A stretch of DNA of 64,000 nucleotides from Microbacterium sp. AZCO (GCF_039614715.1 NZ_CP154857.1:992001-1056000), one strand, 5' to 3'. Positions 1-12,740 are shown, counted from the first letter of the stretch. Translations and numbers: made by a program. The notes: generated by a model not told the origin, from the sequence alone.

Positions 1-483
1 CAGGTGCACGCCGAAGCGTTCGCGAAGCTCTCGCCGAACCAGCGTCAGCAGGTGCTCGCCGAGCTCAAGGCGGGCCTCCCGCCCTACGAGCAGCCGCAGG
101 GGAGCGACCCTCAGAGCCTCGCGCGCGCCGCCACGCGCGCCGAGTACCGCAACCCCGGCTTCATGGAGCGCACGCTCGGCCGCGGCCCGTCCGGCTTCGG
201 GTCGGCGATGGGCGGCTCGCTGTTCGGCACGATCACCGGATTCGTGATCGGCTCGGCGCTCGTGAGCTCGTTCATGGCGCCGGGCTTCGCCTACGACGCC
301 GGCTACCAGGACGGCGCGACGGATGCCTCCGGAGCCGATGGCGGCACGGATGCAGGCGCTGGTGCGGGCGCGGGCGCGGACGCCTCGGCGTGGGGCGACT
401 CCGGCTCGGGCTGGGGAGGCGACGGCGGCGGATTCGGCGACTTCGGCGGGGGAGACTTCGGCGGGGGCGACTTCGGGTTCTGA
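1..483 (+). CDS. Glycine-rich membrane protein, 5' end outside window
   Basis: The frame is open from base 1 to a TGA at 481-483, so the true start probably lies upstream; the GTG at 4 is only the first start codon inside the window. The visible part has a charged N-terminal stretch (AFAKLSPNQRQQVLAEL), one likely membrane segment (about residues 68-93 from the GTG, rich in G, F, I and V) and an Asp/Gly/Ala-rich tail ending in repeated GGGDFG units. It lies 40 nt before coaE on the same strand. I do not recognise a family with a known function. Confidence 0.7.
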   Translation, partial: QVHAEAFAKLSPNQRQQVLAELKAGLPPYEQPQGSDPQSLARAATRAEYRNPGFMERTLGRGPSGFGSAMGGSLFGTITGFVIGSALVSSFMAPGFAYDAGYQDGATDASGADGGTDAGAGAGAGADASAWGDSGSGWGGDGGGFGDFGGGDFGGGDFGF

Positions 484-523
484 CGCCCCGCGCGCGGGGC
501 GTGGAACGTGGCATCCTCGTTCC

Positions 524-1144
524 ATGCCCCTCATCGCGCTCACGGGCGGGATCGCCTCGGGAAAGTCCACGATCGCCGGTCGACTCGCCGAACGCGGAGC
601 GGTCGTCGTCGACGCCGACGCGATCGTGCGCGACGTCCAGCAGCCCGGGTCGCCGGTGCTCGCCGACATCGCGGCGGAGTTCGGTCCGCACATGATCCGC
701 TCCGACGGCTCGCTCGACCGCGCGAGGCTCGGCTCCCGCGTCTTCGGCGACGACGACGCCGTGAAGCGCCTCAACGCGATCGTGCACCCCGCCGTGCGAC
801 TCGAGTCGGCCCGCCGGTTCGCCGAGGCGTTCGCCGCCGACCCCGACGCCGTCGTCGTCTACGACGTGCCGCTGCTCGTCGAAGCGCGCGTCGACGACCC
901 ATGGCAGCTGATCGTCGTCGCGCACGCTCCCGCCGAGGTGCGCACGTGCCGGCTGGTCGAGCTGCGCGACATGAGCGAGGCGGATGCCGCGGCCCGCATC
1001 GCTTCGCAGGTCTCGGACGATGCGCGCCTCGCCGTCGCCGACGTCGTGATCGACACGACAGGCTCGCTCGAGGACACGCTCCGCCAGACCGACGACCTCT
1101 GGGATCGACTGCCCGAGCACCTCGCCGCGCGCTCCGCCCGCTGA
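524..1144 (+). CDS. coaE: Dephospho-CoA kinase
   Basis: Phosphorylates the 3'-hydroxyl of dephospho-CoA, the last step of coenzyme A synthesis, in the cytoplasm. The 206-residue product starts with a P-loop, GGIASGKST at residues 8-16, followed by the DADAIVRD segment typical of CoaE and a C-terminal VIDTTGSLEDT region. Length is normal for a stand-alone CoaE without the fused GrpB-like domain of mycobacteria. ATG 524 is chosen because it puts the P-loop at the usual distance from the N-terminus; the longer in-frame extension is low complexity. uvrB follows after 88 nt with its own promoter. Confidence 0.95.
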   Translation: MPLIALTGGIASGKSTIAGRLAERGAVVVDADAIVRDVQQPGSPVLADIAAEFGPHMIRSDGSLDRARLGSRVFGDDDAVKRLNAIVHPAVRLESARRFAEAFAADPDAVVVYDVPLLVEARVDDPWQLIVVAHAPAEVRTCRLVELRDMSEADAAARIASQVSDDARLAVADVVIDTTGSLEDTLRQTDDLWDRLPEHLAARSAR

Positions 1145-1204
1145 CCCCCGGGGCCGCAGGATCGAAACGGTCGGGCATCCGCCCCTCGCGAACGCCGGCC
1201 CCGG

Positions 1205-1226
1205 TGTCGGAGGCCCCGCCTACCCT
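1205..1226 (+). promoter_or_regulatory. PafBC-like (RecA-independent) damage promoter of uvrB
   Basis: TGTCGGAG (1205-1212), exactly 8 nt, then TACCCT (1221-1226). The uvrB GTG follows 6 nt after the -10 hexamer, so the transcript should be leaderless. The arrangement matches the mycobacterial RecA-NDp consensus TTGTCRGTG-N8-TANNNT, read by PafBC, except GAG for GTG. The same element with identical spacing is found before uvrA, the exonuclease gene and the alpha/beta hydrolase gene. Confidence 0.7.
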
Positions 1227-1232
1227 GGATGA

Positions 1233-3314
1233 GTGCAGACCACCCGATCCGTGAGGCCCTTCGAGGTCATCAGCGAATACGCGCCGAGCGGCGACCAGCC
1301 GCAGGCGATCGCAGAGCTCGCGGCCCGCATCAACGCGGGTGAGACCGACGTCGTGCTGCTCGGCGCCACCGGCACCGGCAAGTCCGCGACGACGGCCTGG
1401 CTCGTCGAAGCCGTCCAGCGGCCGACGCTCGTGCTCGCGCACAACAAGACCCTCGCGGCGCAGCTCGCGAACGAGTTCCGCGAGCTCATGCCCAACAACG
1501 CCGTCGAGTACTTCGTCAGCTATTACGACTACTACCAGCCCGAGGCCTACGTCCCGCAGACCGATACGTTCATCGAGAAGGACTCCTCGATCAACGCCGA
1601 GGTCGAGCGCCTCCGCCACTCGACGACGAACTCCCTCCTGAGCCGGCGCGACGTCATCGTCGTGAGCACCGTCTCCTGCATCTACGGCCTGGGCTCGCCC
1701 GAGGAGTACCTCCGGGCGATGGTCGCGCTGCAGGTGGGGGAGCGGTACGACCGCGACGCGCTCATCCGCAAGTTCATCGCGATGCAGTACAACCGCAACG
1801 ACGTCGACTTCTCGCGCGGCAACTTCCGCGTCCGCGGCGACACGATCGAGATCATCCCGGTGTACGAGGAGTACGCGATCCGCGTCGAGATGTTCGGCGA
1901 CGAGATCGAGGGGCTGTACATGCTGCATCCGCTCACGGGCGATGTCGTGCAGCGCCTCGAGGCGGTGCCGATCTTCCCGGCGACGCACTACGCGGCCGGC
2001 ACCGAGACGGTGCAGCGCGCGATCGGCACGATCGAGCACGAGCTCGAAGAGCGGCTCAAAGAGCTCGAGAGCCAGAACAAGCTCCTCGAGGCCCAGCGAC
2101 TCCGCATGCGCACGACCTTCGACCTCGAGATGCTGCAGCAGCTCGGCTTCTGCTCGGGCATCGAGAACTACTCGCGCCACCTCGACGGCCGCATGCCCGG
2201 CGAGCCCCCGCACACTCTGCTCGACTTCTTCCCCGACGACTTCCTCATGGTCATCGACGAGTCGCACGTGACGGTCCCGCAGATCGGCGCCATGTACGAA
2301 GGGGATGCCTCGCGCAAGCGCACGCTCGTGGAACACGGCTTCCGCCTCCCCAGTGCGCTCGACAACCGTCCGCTCCGCTGGGACGAGTTCAAGGAGCGCA
2401 TCGGCCAGACCGTCTACCTCTCCGCGACGCCCGGCCGCTACGAGATGGGCATCGCCGACGGTGTCGTGGAGCAGATCATCCGCCCGACGGGTCTCATCGA
2501 TCCGCAGATCGTGGTCAAGCCGTCGAAGGGTCAGATCGACGATCTGCTCGAGGAGATCCGCATCCGCGCCGAGCGCGACGAGCGCGTTCTCGTCACGACG
2601 CTCACGAAGAAGATGGCCGAAGAGCTCACCGACTTCCTCGGTGAGCACGGCGTCCGCGTGCGCTACCTGCACTCCGACGTCGACACGCTCCGCCGCGTCG
2701 AACTGCTCACCGAGTTGCGGGCCGGCGTTTACGACGTGCTCGTCGGCATCAACCTCCTCCGCGAGGGCCTCGACCTCCCCGAGGTCTCGCTCGTGTCGAT
2801 TCTGGACGCCGACAAGGAGGGCTTCCTCCGTTCGGGCACGTCGCTCATCCAGACGATCGGTCGAGCGGCACGAAACGTGTCGGGCGAAGTGCACATGTAC
2901 GCCGACACCATCACCGACTCGATGCACAACGCGATCGAGGAGACCAACCGGCGCCGCGACAAGCAGATCGCCTACAACCTCGAGAACGGCATCGATCCGC
3001 AGCCCCTCCGCAAGCGCATCGCCGACATCACCGAAGTGCTCGCGCGAGAGGCATCCGACACCGATCGGATGCTGCGCGGCAAGGCCGCTGCGAAGACGAA
3101 GTCGGGCAAGGGAAAGTCGCCGACGCCTCAGCTCCGGCGGGAGGGCATCGCGGCCGAGGGTGCCGAGCAGCTCGAGGCGACGATCGCCGACCTGTCCGAC
3201 CAGATGCTCGCAGCCGCGGGGGAGCTGAAGTTCGAGCTCGCCGCGCGGCTTCGCGACGAGGTGCAGGACCTCAAGCGGGAGCTGCGCGCGATGGAGCGGG
3301 CCGGGCACGCCTGA
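1233..3314 (+). CDS. uvrB: Excinuclease ABC subunit B
   Basis: Damage-verifying helicase-like subunit of UvrABC nucleotide excision repair: receives DNA from UvrA and recruits UvrC. The 693-residue product has the Walker A GATGTGKS at 44-51, the [17 protein letters not shown] beta-hairpin region around 90-110, DESH at 342-345, and the C-terminal UVR motif ([17 protein letters not shown]) that contacts UvrC. GTG 1233 is chosen because it lies 6 nt after the -10 of a leaderless promoter; GTG 1251 is an alternative. The upstream element predicts DNA-damage induction independent of LexA. uvrA and uvrC are 3.5-6.5 kb downstream, not in the same operon. Confidence 0.97.
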   Translation: MQTTRSVRPFEVISEYAPSGDQPQAIAELAARINAGETDVVLLGATGTGKSATTAWLVEAVQRPTLVLAHNKTLAAQLANEFRELMPNNAVEYFVSYYDYYQPEAYVPQTDTFIEKDSSINAEVERLRHSTTNSLLSRRDVIVVSTVSCIYGLGSPEEYLRAMVALQVGERYDRDALIRKFIAMQYNRNDVDFSRGNFRVRGDTIEIIPVYEEYAIRVEMFGDEIEGLYMLHPLTGDVVQRLEAVPIFPATHYAAGTETVQRAIGTIEHELEERLKELESQNKLLEAQRLRMRTTFDLEMLQQLGFCSGIENYSRHLDGRMPGEPPHTLLDFFPDDFLMVIDESHVTVPQIGAMYEGDASRKRTLVEHGFRLPSALDNRPLRWDEFKERIGQTVYLSATPGRYEMGIADGVVEQIIRPTGLIDPQIVVKPSKGQIDDLLEEIRIRAERDERVLVTTLTKKMAEELTDFLGEHGVRVRYLHSDVDTLRRVELLTELRAGVYDVLVGINLLREGLDLPEVSLVSILDADKEGFLRSGTSLIQTIGRAARNVSGEVHMYADTITDSMHNAIEETNRRRDKQIAYNLENGIDPQPLRKRIADITEVLAREASDTDRMLRGKAAAKTKSGKGKSPTPQLRREGIAAEGAEQLEATIADLSDQMLAAAGELKFELAARLRDEVQDLKRELRAMERAGHA

Positions 3315-3327
3315 CACTCGACCGGGA

Positions 3328-3579
3328 TCAGGGGCAGTGCATGAGCGGCTTGGGGCCGCTGCGGTCGAAGGTGTGCTGAGTCATCGGGTGCCCGCAGAGC
3401 GGGCAGGCGCGCTCGGCACGCTCCTCGACCGAGGGTGGAGGGGTGGTCTCGTACGGTCCGACTGCAGCCGGTCCGGCCAGGCGAATCAGCCGGGAATTGA
3501 ACCACGCGTACCAGCCGCCGGCCTCGGCCACGCGCTCGCGGAGTGGCGGCCGCGGCTCGGAGGCATCCTTTTGCGTCAT
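3328..3579 (-). CDS. Small zinc-ribbon-like protein
   Basis: 83 residues: a charged N-terminus, a Trp/Phe-containing middle and a C-terminal CPLCGH...MHCP arrangement that could bind a metal ion. It is transcribed divergently from the OhrR-type regulator; its -10 (TACACT on the minus strand, 3587-3592) ends 7 nt before the ATG, so it is probably leaderless, and it overlaps the palindrome at 3584-3601. Its 3' end lies 13 nt from the uvrB stop, convergent. The context suggests it is controlled by the neighbouring regulator. Function unknown. Confidence 0.75.
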   Translation of the reverse strand: MTQKDASEPRPPLRERVAEAGGWYAWFNSRLIRLAGPAAVGPYETTPPPSVEERAERACPLCGHPMTQHTFDRSGPKPLMHCP

Positions 3580-3583
3580 GACT

Positions 3584-3601
3584 ATTAGTGTACTAACTAA
3601 T
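3584..3601. promoter_or_regulatory. Probable OhrR/MarR operator in a divergent promoter
   Basis: ATTAGT-N6-ACTAAT, a perfect 6-bp inverted repeat (3584-3589 and 3596-3601), encloses a second palindrome, TTAGT-GT-ACTAA (3585-3596). This AT-rich block stands out from its GC-rich surroundings. It covers the minus-strand -10 (3587-3592) and lies just upstream of the plus-strand -10 TACGAT (3605-3610), so one bound dimer could repress both genes. Confidence 0.7.
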
Positions 3602-3616
3602 TGCTACGATGGTCCC

Positions 3617-4075
3617 ATGCCTGCGACCGAGGACCTGCTGAAGCTCGACAACCAGCTCTGCTTCGCCCTGGTCACCGCGGCGCGCAACGTCGTCGCGCTC
3701 TATCGACCCGTCCTCGAGCCGCTCGGTCTCACGCACCCGCAGTACCTGGTGATGCTGGCGCTCTGGGACGACTCTCCCCTCAGCCTCGGCGAGCTCGCTG
3801 AGAAGCTCGCCATGGAGCCCGCGACGCTCTCCCCGCTCGTCAAGCGGCTGGAGGGGCAAGGGCGAGTAGCTCGGACCCGCCGTGCCGACGACGAGCGCGT
3901 ACTCGACATCACCCTGACCGACGACGGGCGGGCTCTGCGCGAGGAGGCCCTCCAGGTTCCGCAGCAGATCATGGCGCGTACCGGCATGAGTGTCGAGGAC
4001 GTCGTCGCCCTCCGAGATGGGCTGTCGATGTTCGCGGGTGCGCGGCCCCGATGGAGCGACTCCTCGGCCATTTGA
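3617..4075 (+). CDS. ohrR: MarR-family regulator, OhrR type
   Basis: Winged-helix dimeric repressor of 152 residues. The N-terminal DNQLCFALVTAARN segment matches OhrR, with the peroxide-sensing cysteine at C15; the wing region LSLGELAEKLAMEPATLSPL and RRADDERVLDITLT follows at about 50-110. OhrR proteins release DNA when the cysteine is oxidised by organic hydroperoxides. ATG 3617 lies 6 nt after TACGAT, giving a leaderless transcript; the longer frame upstream reads through the operator and the divergent gene. No ohr peroxidase gene is adjacent, so the divergent zinc-ribbon gene and ohrR itself are the likely targets. Classification from the cysteine motif is fairly firm, the signal is inferred. 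Confidence 0.85.
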   Translation: MPATEDLLKLDNQLCFALVTAARNVVALYRPVLEPLGLTHPQYLVMLALWDDSPLSLGELAEKLAMEPATLSPLVKRLEGQGRVARTRRADDERVLDITLTDDGRALREEALQVPQQIMARTGMSVEDVVALRDGLSMFAGARPRWSDSSAI

Positions 4076-4205
4076 CGGTTGTGTGAACTTCTTCTCATCC
4101 TCTAGCCGAACTCCCAGCGTCTTCATAGGCTCGGAGGCAGTGCGCCGTCGTCCCCGAACGGTTCGCCGCCGCACGGTCCCTTCGGCCCATGAATGAGGAA
4201 CAGAC

Positions 4206-6668
4206 ATGCGAATCCGGTCACACCCAGACCACACTTCGTCCCACCGCAGCCGCAGACTCGCGGCCGGAGCGGTCACAGCAATAGCAGCGCTCGCTGGAGG
4301 TCTCGTCGTCGCCGCACCCGCGCAGGCGGCGGTCACCCAGGTGCAGATCCTGGCGACGAACGACTTCCACGGGCGCATCCTCGACAACACGAGCAACGGC
4401 GAGGCGGGAGCCGCGGTGCTCGCCGGCGCCGTGGAGCAGTTGCGCGGCTCCAACCCGAACACGGTCTTCGCGGCGGCGGGCGACCTCATCGGCGCCTCGA
4501 CGTTCGAATCGTTCATCCAGCATGACAAGCCGACGATCGACGCCCTCAATGCGGCAGGCCTCGAGGTGTCCGCGGTGGGCAACCATGAGCTCGACCAGGG
4601 CTACAACGACCTCGTCAACCGCGTCATGGCCCCGTACGACGCGACGAAGAACCCGTACGGCGGCGCGCAGTGGCAGTACATCGCGGCGAACCTGAAGATG
4701 AAGGCCACCGGCGACGACGCGGTCCCGGCAACCTGGATCAAGGAGTTCGGCGACGTGAAGGTCGGCTTCGTCGGTGCCGTCACCGAAGAGCTCCCGAGCC
4801 TCGTCAGCCCCGCCGGCATCGCCGACATCGACGTGAAGGGCATCGTCACCTCGGTCAACACGGAGGCCGCCGACCTCGTCGCGGAGGGCGCCGACCTCGT
4901 CGTGATGCTCGTCCACGAGGGCGCCCCGTCGACCGACTGCGCAACGATGGACGACTCGGGCACATGGGCGAACATCATCAACAACGTCTCGCCCGACGTC
5001 GACGCCATCGTCTCGGGTCACACGCACCTGGCGTACAACTGCTCGTTCCCCGTGCAGCAGTGGGTGAACGAGGGTCGCGCAGTGACGGACCGCCCCGTCG
5101 TCTCGGCGGGCCAGTACGGCACCAACCTCAACCAGCTCGTCTACTCGGTCGACGGTGCGACGGGCGTGGTCAGCGCGAAGACGCAGGCGATCCTGCCGCT
5201 CGAGCACTCCGAGACGGTGCCTCCGACGCCGCCGGCGACGTCCCCGACGACAAAGTGGGTCGCGAACTACCCCGCCGATCCCGCCGTGCAGGCCATCGCC
5301 GACGCCGCCGCCAAGCAGGCCGACGTCCTCGGCGCGCAGCCGCTGGGCCAGATCGCCGGCGCCTTCAACCGCGCGCAGGCGCTCAACGCGTCGAATGCCG
5401 TGATCGAGAACCGCGGCGGCGAGTCGACGCTCGGCAACCTCGTGGCAGAGGTGCAGCGGTGGGCGACCGAGGCCCCGGAGTCGGGGTCCGCGCAGATCGC
5501 CTTCATGAACCCCGGTGGACTGCGGGCCGACATGGTCGGCACCATTCCAGGCGACGGCTCGTTCCCGCGCACGCTGACGTACAAGCAGGCGGCACTCGTC
5601 CAGCCCTTCGCGAACACGCTGGTGAACATGCAGCTCACCGGTGCGCAGATCAAGGCGGTGCTCGAGCAGCAGTGGCAGCGGACGATCTACAACGGCGTCC
5701 CGACGCGCCCCTTCCTGCGCCTCGGCGTCTCGGAGGGCTTCACGTACACCTACACGCAGAAGGTCGTGCAGGAGCCGCAGCAGAACGACCCGGCCACGCC
5801 CGTCGACGAGTCCCTCACGCCGATCAACGAGGCCAAGGGAACCATCACGGGCATGTGGCTCGACGGGACGCCGATCGACCTGAATGCCACCTACTCGGTC
5901 ACGGTCAACTCGTTCCTCGCGAGCGGGGGCGACAACTTCCGGGAGCTCGCCAACGGCGCCGGAAAGCGTGACACGGGCAAGATCGACCTCTCCGCGATGG
6001 TCGATTACATGGCCACGTTCGCCGCGACGACGCCGCTTCCGGTCGACTACGCGCAGCGTGCCGTCCAGGTGCAGTTCCCGGACAGCGCACCCGCGTCGTA
6101 CGAGCTCGGCGCCAATGTCTCCTTCGATGTGAAGTCGTGGTCGCTCTCGACCGCGGCCGACCTGAAGGATGAGGCGGTGGACGTCTCGTTCGACGGCACG
6201 TCGCTCGGCTCGTTCCCGCTCGACAACACGATCGGGACCAGGCTGTACGACGACTACGGCACGACGAGCGTGTCCGTCACCCTGCCCGCGACAGGAACCG
6301 TCGGCGCGACGCAGCTCGTGCTGACGGGCTCCACCACCGGCACGAAGGTGATCGTCCCGATCACGACATTCGAGCGCGCGACGTCGACGACCCTCGCGTG
6401 GCCGAACAAGATCATCGCCAAGAAGGGATCGGCGGTGCAGTTCACGGTCGAGGTGAAGGCCGGCGGTGCGACGCCGACCGGCACCATCACCATCTACGAC
6501 CGCGCGACGCCGATCGCGACGGTGACGCTCAGCGAGCAGGACAAGGGCCGCATCAAGGTGAAGCTGCCCGCGCTCGCGAAGGGGCTGCACCTGCTGTGGG
6601 CGTCCTACGGTGGCAGCGACACCGTGAAGCCGTCCGACGCGCCCCGCGTTCCCCTCGTCGTCTGGTGA
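4206..6668 (+). CDS. Secreted bifunctional metallophosphatase/5'-nucleotidase
   Basis: Extracellular nucleotide phosphohydrolase of the UshA/YfkN group, releasing nucleosides and phosphate. The 820-residue precursor has an arginine-rich N-region and a hydrophobic signal peptide ending near APAQA (about residue 41). The metallophosphoesterase domain carries NDFHGR (52-57), GNHELD (about 125) and GHTH (about 270); the 5'-nucleotidase domain has NPGGLRADM (about 435) and GGDNFREL (about 575). The C-terminal 200 residues look like Ig-type repeats, ending in RVPLVVW without an LPXTG anchor. RBS GAGGAA precedes ATG 4206. The 130-nt gap upstream holds a TAGGCT hexamer (4125-4130) as a possible -10. 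The gene stands alone, followed by a strong terminator. Confidence 0.93.
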   Translation: MRIRSHPDHTSSHRSRRLAAGAVTAIAALAGGLVVAAPAQAAVTQVQILATNDFHGRILDNTSNGEAGAAVLAGAVEQLRGSNPNTVFAAAGDLIGASTFESFIQHDKPTIDALNAAGLEVSAVGNHELDQGYNDLVNRVMAPYDATKNPYGGAQWQYIAANLKMKATGDDAVPATWIKEFGDVKVGFVGAVTEELPSLVSPAGIADIDVKGIVTSVNTEAADLVAEGADLVVMLVHEGAPSTDCATMDDSGTWANIINNVSPDVDAIVSGHTHLAYNCSFPVQQWVNEGRAVTDRPVVSAGQYGTNLNQLVYSVDGATGVVSAKTQAILPLEHSETVPPTPPATSPTTKWVANYPADPAVQAIADAAAKQADVLGAQPLGQIAGAFNRAQALNASNAVIENRGGESTLGNLVAEVQRWATEAPESGSAQIAFMNPGGLRADMVGTIPGDGSFPRTLTYKQAALVQPFANTLVNMQLTGAQIKAVLEQQWQRTIYNGVPTRPFLRLGVSEGFTYTYTQKVVQEPQQNDPATPVDESLTPINEAKGTITGMWLDGTPIDLNATYSVTVNSFLASGGDNFRELANGAGKRDTGKIDLSAMVDYMATFAATTPLPVDYAQRAVQVQFPDSAPASYELGANVSFDVKSWSLSTAADLKDEAVDVSFDGTSLGSFPLDNTIGTRLYDDYGTTSVSVTLPATGTVGATQLVLTGSTTGTKVIVPITTFERATSTTLAWPNKIIAKKGSAVQFTVEVKAGGATPTGTITIYDRATPIATVTLSEQDKGRIKVKLPALAKGLHLLWASYGGSDTVKPSDAPRVPLVVW

Positions 6669-6704
6669 CGGGATGATCGCCGCGTGACGCACTGATCACG
6701 AGAG

Positions 6705-6734
6705 GATGCCGCGGGGACACAGCCCCGCGGCATC
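6705..6734 (+). terminator. Rho-independent-type hairpin after the 5'-nucleotidase gene
   Basis: A perfect 12-bp stem, GATGCCGCGGGG and its complement, closes a 6-nt loop (6717-6722), 36 nt after the stop codon. No long T tract follows, as is common in high-GC actinobacteria. Confidence 0.8.
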
Positions 6735-6741
6735 CGTCTTG

Positions 6742-6801
6742 ATGCCGATCGATCTGCAGGAGCCGTCGCAGTCGAAGCGCGTGCCGGTCGTCGTCTGGTG
6801 A
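6742..6801 (+). pseudogene. Possible remnant of a second 5'-nucleotidase 3' end
   Basis: After the terminator, a short frame reads LQEPSQSKRVPVVVW and stops with TGA at 6799-6801. The intact gene upstream ends PSDAPRVPLVVW-TGA. The two DNA 3' ends share CGCGT and TCGTCGTCTGGTGACG in register. This looks like the tail of a duplicated or deleted paralogue; chance similarity is possible because the stretch is short. Confidence 0.4.
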
Positions 6802-6838
6802 CGCGTCTTCGCGGCGGGCGAACACGCCCCGGACCGCG

Positions 6839-6860
6839 TGTCGGAGGCCCCGCCTAGACT
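6839..6860 (+). promoter_or_regulatory. PafBC-like (RecA-independent) damage promoter of uvrA
   Basis: TGTCGGAG (6839-6846), 8 nt, TAGACT (6855-6860); GTG 6867 follows 6 nt later. The stretch from GTGTCGG to the TA of the -10 is base-for-base the same as before uvrB, 5.6 kb upstream, and GCGAAC lies a little upstream in both. Predicted leaderless and damage-inducible. Confidence 0.7.
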
Positions 6861-6866
6861 TGTCGG

Positions 6867-9803
<2,937 letters not shown>

Positions 9804-9808
9804 GCCGG

Positions 9809-11758
9809 ATGGGCGTCGCCACCCGCACCCCGACTGTCGCGTACAAGCCGAAGCCGGGGGAGATCCCCACCAATCCCGGCGTCTACCGCTTCCGTGACGC
9901 CGACGGCCGTGTGCTCTACGTCGGCAAGGCGAAGAACCTCCGCGCACGACTGTCGAACTACTTCGCCCCGCTGCACACGCTCCACGAGCGCACGCGGCGG
10001 ATGGTCACGACCGCGGCATCCGTGGAATGGACCGTCGTCCCCACCGACGTCGACTCGCTGCAGCTCGAGTACCAGTGGATCAAGGAGTTCGACCCGCCCT
10101 TCAACGTCCGCTACAAGGACGACAAGTCGTACCCGTTCATGGCGATCACGCTCGCCGACGAGGCGCCCCGAGTCATCGTGACGCGCAACCGCCGCATCAA
10201 GGGGGCGAAGTACTTCGGCCCGTACCCCAAGGTATGGGCCGTCCACGACACGATCGACCTCATGATCAAGGTCTTCCCGATCCGGACGTGCAGCGACTCG
10301 TCCTACAAGAAGGCCATGGCGACGGGGCGGCCCTGCTTCCCCGGCCAGATCGGCCGCTGCGGCGGTCCGTGCTCGATGAAGGTCACGGTCGAGGAGCACC
10401 GCGCGATCGTCGACGACTTCATCGCCTTCATGTCGGGCGGCGATCAGCGGTTCACCCGCGAGCTCACCGCGCGCATGCGCGAGGCCTCCGCCGCGATGGA
10501 CTACGAGGCGGCCGCGGTCTACCGCGACAAGCTGCAGGCGATCGACGCCGTGCTCAACAAGAGCGCCCTCGTGCTGGCGCCCGACACGGATGCCGATCTC
10601 TTCGGCATCGCGGAGGACGAGCTCGCGGCGACCGTGCAGCACTTCGTGATCCGCGGCGGCCGCGTGCGCGGCGTGCGCGCGACGACGATCGAGAAGGAGC
10701 TCGACATCACCGGCGCCGAGCTCGTCGACCAGGTGCTGCAGCGCACCTACGGCGGTGCGGCGGAGGCCGACATCCCGAAGCAGGTGCTCGTCCCGGCGCT
10801 TCCCGATGACGCCGCCGACCTCGAGGAGTGGCTCCGCGAGCGCCGTGGCCGCAACGTGTCGATCCAGGTGGCGCAGCGCGGCCGCAAGGCCGAGCTGATG
10901 AAGACCGCGACGCTCAACGCGCAGCAGGCCCTCATGCTGCACAAGACGCGCCGCACGAGCGACTACGTCGCCCGCACGCAGGCGCTCACCGACCTGCAGG
11001 AGGCCCTCGACCTCGCCGAGGCGCCCCTCCGCATCGAGTGCTACGACGTCTCGCACCTCGGCGGCACGAATGTCGTGGCGTCGATGGTGGTCTTCGAGGA
11101 CGGCCTGCCCCGGAAGGACCAGTACCGCTCGTTCAAGGTCGACGAGACGACCGACGACACCGACTCGCTCTATCAGGTGCTCACGCGCCGCCTGGCCCAT
11201 GTCGATCGCGACGACGCCCTCTCCGATTCGGAGGAGGGGGAACAGGTCCCCACGGCCCGGGCGCTGAGCGACGCGGCCGTTCTCCAGGAACCGGTCGTGA
11301 CCGAGCGCCGCCGCCCGCGCTTCGCCTACCGCCCGCAGCTGCTCGTCGTCGACGGCGGCAAGCCCCAGGTCGAGGCCGCCGCCCGCGCGCTGCGCGACGC
11401 CGGCCACGAGGAGATCGCGCTGTGCGGCATCGCGAAGCGTCTCGAGGAGGTGTGGCTGCCGGGGGAGGACTTCCCCGTCATCCTGCCCCGGACGAGCGAG
11501 GCCCTGTACCTCCTCCAGCGCCTGCGCGACGAGGCGCACCGATTCGCCATCACGCACCAGCGCAAGCGCCGGCGCCGCGACATCCAGAGCGTGCTCGCGG
11601 AGGTCCCGGGTCTCGGCGAGGCGCGCATCCGCGCGCTGCTGCGGCACTTCGGCTCCGTCGCCGCCCTCAAGCAGGCCACGGTCGAGCAGATCGAGGAGCT
11701 TCCCGGCGTCGGGCCCAAGCTCGCGGCATCCATTCACTCGCATCTGCTCCAGCCGTGA
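9809..11758 (+). CDS. uvrC: Excinuclease ABC subunit C
   Basis: Dual-incision nuclease of nucleotide excision repair; cuts on both sides of the lesion in the UvrB-DNA complex. The 649-residue protein has an N-terminal GIY-YIG domain ([19 protein letters not shown]), a UVR motif ([15 protein letters not shown]) near 235, the RNase H-like second nuclease domain around [10 protein letters not shown] and DGGKPQ, and a C-terminal double helix-hairpin-helix ([25 protein letters not shown]). ATG 9809 follows the uvrA stop by 5 nt. rapZ and whiA follow, an order conserved in actinobacteria. Confidence 0.96.
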   Translation: MGVATRTPTVAYKPKPGEIPTNPGVYRFRDADGRVLYVGKAKNLRARLSNYFAPLHTLHERTRRMVTTAASVEWTVVPTDVDSLQLEYQWIKEFDPPFNVRYKDDKSYPFMAITLADEAPRVIVTRNRRIKGAKYFGPYPKVWAVHDTIDLMIKVFPIRTCSDSSYKKAMATGRPCFPGQIGRCGGPCSMKVTVEEHRAIVDDFIAFMSGGDQRFTRELTARMREASAAMDYEAAAVYRDKLQAIDAVLNKSALVLAPDTDADLFGIAEDELAATVQHFVIRGGRVRGVRATTIEKELDITGAELVDQVLQRTYGGAAEADIPKQVLVPALPDDAADLEEWLRERRGRNVSIQVAQRGRKAELMKTATLNAQQALMLHKTRRTSDYVARTQALTDLQEALDLAEAPLRIECYDVSHLGGTNVVASMVVFEDGLPRKDQYRSFKVDETTDDTDSLYQVLTRRLAHVDRDDALSDSEEGEQVPTARALSDAAVLQEPVVTERRRPRFAYRPQLLVVDGGKPQVEAAARALRDAGHEEIALCGIAKRLEEVWLPGEDFPVILPRTSEALYLLQRLRDEAHRFAITHQRKRRRRDIQSVLAEVPGLGEARIRALLRHFGSVAALKQATVEQIEELPGVGPKLAASIHSHLLQP

Positions 11759-11799
11759 GAGGTCACCCGGCCGCCGCCGAATCGGTAGGCTGAAACCGG

Positions 11800-12699
11800 A
11801 TGACGGGGGTGGTCATGACGGAGGATTCACTCCGCGACGCGGGCGAGATTCTGATCGTCACGGGCATGTCGGGTGCGGGGCGGTCGACGGCGGCCGACGC
11901 GCTCGAAGACCTCGGCTGGTACGTCGTCGACAACCTCCCGCCGCAGATGCTCAAGCCGCTGCTGGATCTGACCGGACTCGCGGCCGGAGCGCTCCCGCGG
12001 GTCGCCGTCGTCGTCGACGTGCGCGGTCGCGATCTCTTCTCGGATCTCCCCGAAGTCACTCGCGCGCTGCGCGACGCGCGTCAGCACCTCCGCGTGCTGT
12101 TCCTGGATGCCTCCGACGAGGTCCTCGTCCGCCGCTTCGAGGCCGTTAGGCGCCCGCAGCCGCTGCAGGGCGACGGCACGATCCTCGACGGCATCCACCG
12201 TGAGCGCGCGCGCCTCGCCCCCGTGCGCGAGAGCGCCGACCTGATCCTGGACACGTCGGGCTACAACATCCACCAGCTGGCCACGCAGATCGCCGAGCTC
12301 TTCGCGGAAGAGGGAGCGGCCAAGCACACGCTGACGATCCAGAGCTTCGGCTTCAAGTACGGCCTGCCGCCGGATGCCGACCTCGTCGCCGACATGCGCT
12401 TCCTGCCGAATCCGTTCTGGGACGAGAACCTCCGCCCCTACACGGGCGAAGACGAAGCCGTGCGCGAGTACGTGCTCGAGCAGGACGGCGCGCGCGAGTT
12501 CCTGGATGCCTACGCCGCGGCGCTCGTCCCCGTGCTCGCCGGGTATCAGCGGGAGAACAAGCGCCATTCCGTCGTCGCGATCGGCTGCACGGGCGGCAAG
12601 CACCGGTCCGTCGTGATGGCCAAGGAGCTCGCCGCGCGGCTCTCGACGCTGCCCGGCGTCGCCGTGCGCGTCAAGCACCGCGACCTCGGCCGCGAGTAG
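11800..12699 (+). CDS. rapZ: RapZ-type nucleotide-binding protein
   Basis: Member of the RapZ/YvcJ P-loop family, which in Escherichia coli is an RNA-binding adaptor controlling GlmS mRNA decay; the role in actinobacteria is not settled. The 299-residue product carries a modified P-loop, GMSGAGRST at 22-30, with Arg where Lys is usual, a change I recall as common in actinobacterial homologues. The conserved C-terminal SFGFKYGLP and [10 protein letters not shown] (from about 262) are present. ATG 11800 lies 8 nt after TAGGCT (11786-11791), a likely leaderless promoter; ATG 11815 is an alternative. It is followed by whiA after 41 nt. Confidence 0.93.
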   Translation: MTGVVMTEDSLRDAGEILIVTGMSGAGRSTAADALEDLGWYVVDNLPPQMLKPLLDLTGLAAGALPRVAVVVDVRGRDLFSDLPEVTRALRDARQHLRVLFLDASDEVLVRRFEAVRRPQPLQGDGTILDGIHRERARLAPVRESADLILDTSGYNIHQLATQIAELFAEEGAAKHTLTIQSFGFKYGLPPDADLVADMRFLPNPFWDENLRPYTGEDEAVREYVLEQDGAREFLDAYAAALVPVLAGYQRENKRHSVVAIGCTGGKHRSVVMAKELAARLSTLPGVAVRVKHRDLGRE

Positions 12700-12740
12700 G
12701 CTGGACCCTCGTTCCCCCCACCCCCACCACGAGGAGACCC

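Noticed and set aside
1150..1240. LexA/SOS box before uvrB
   Set aside because: I see no GAAC-N4-GTTC-like palindrome near uvrB or uvrA; the shared TGTCGGAG-N8-TANNNT element explains the region better.
771..3317. 848-codon frame antisense to uvrB and coaE
   Set aside because: High-GC shadow: composition is Arg/Asp/Val/Leu-rich without domains, and the plus strand carries clear enzymes.
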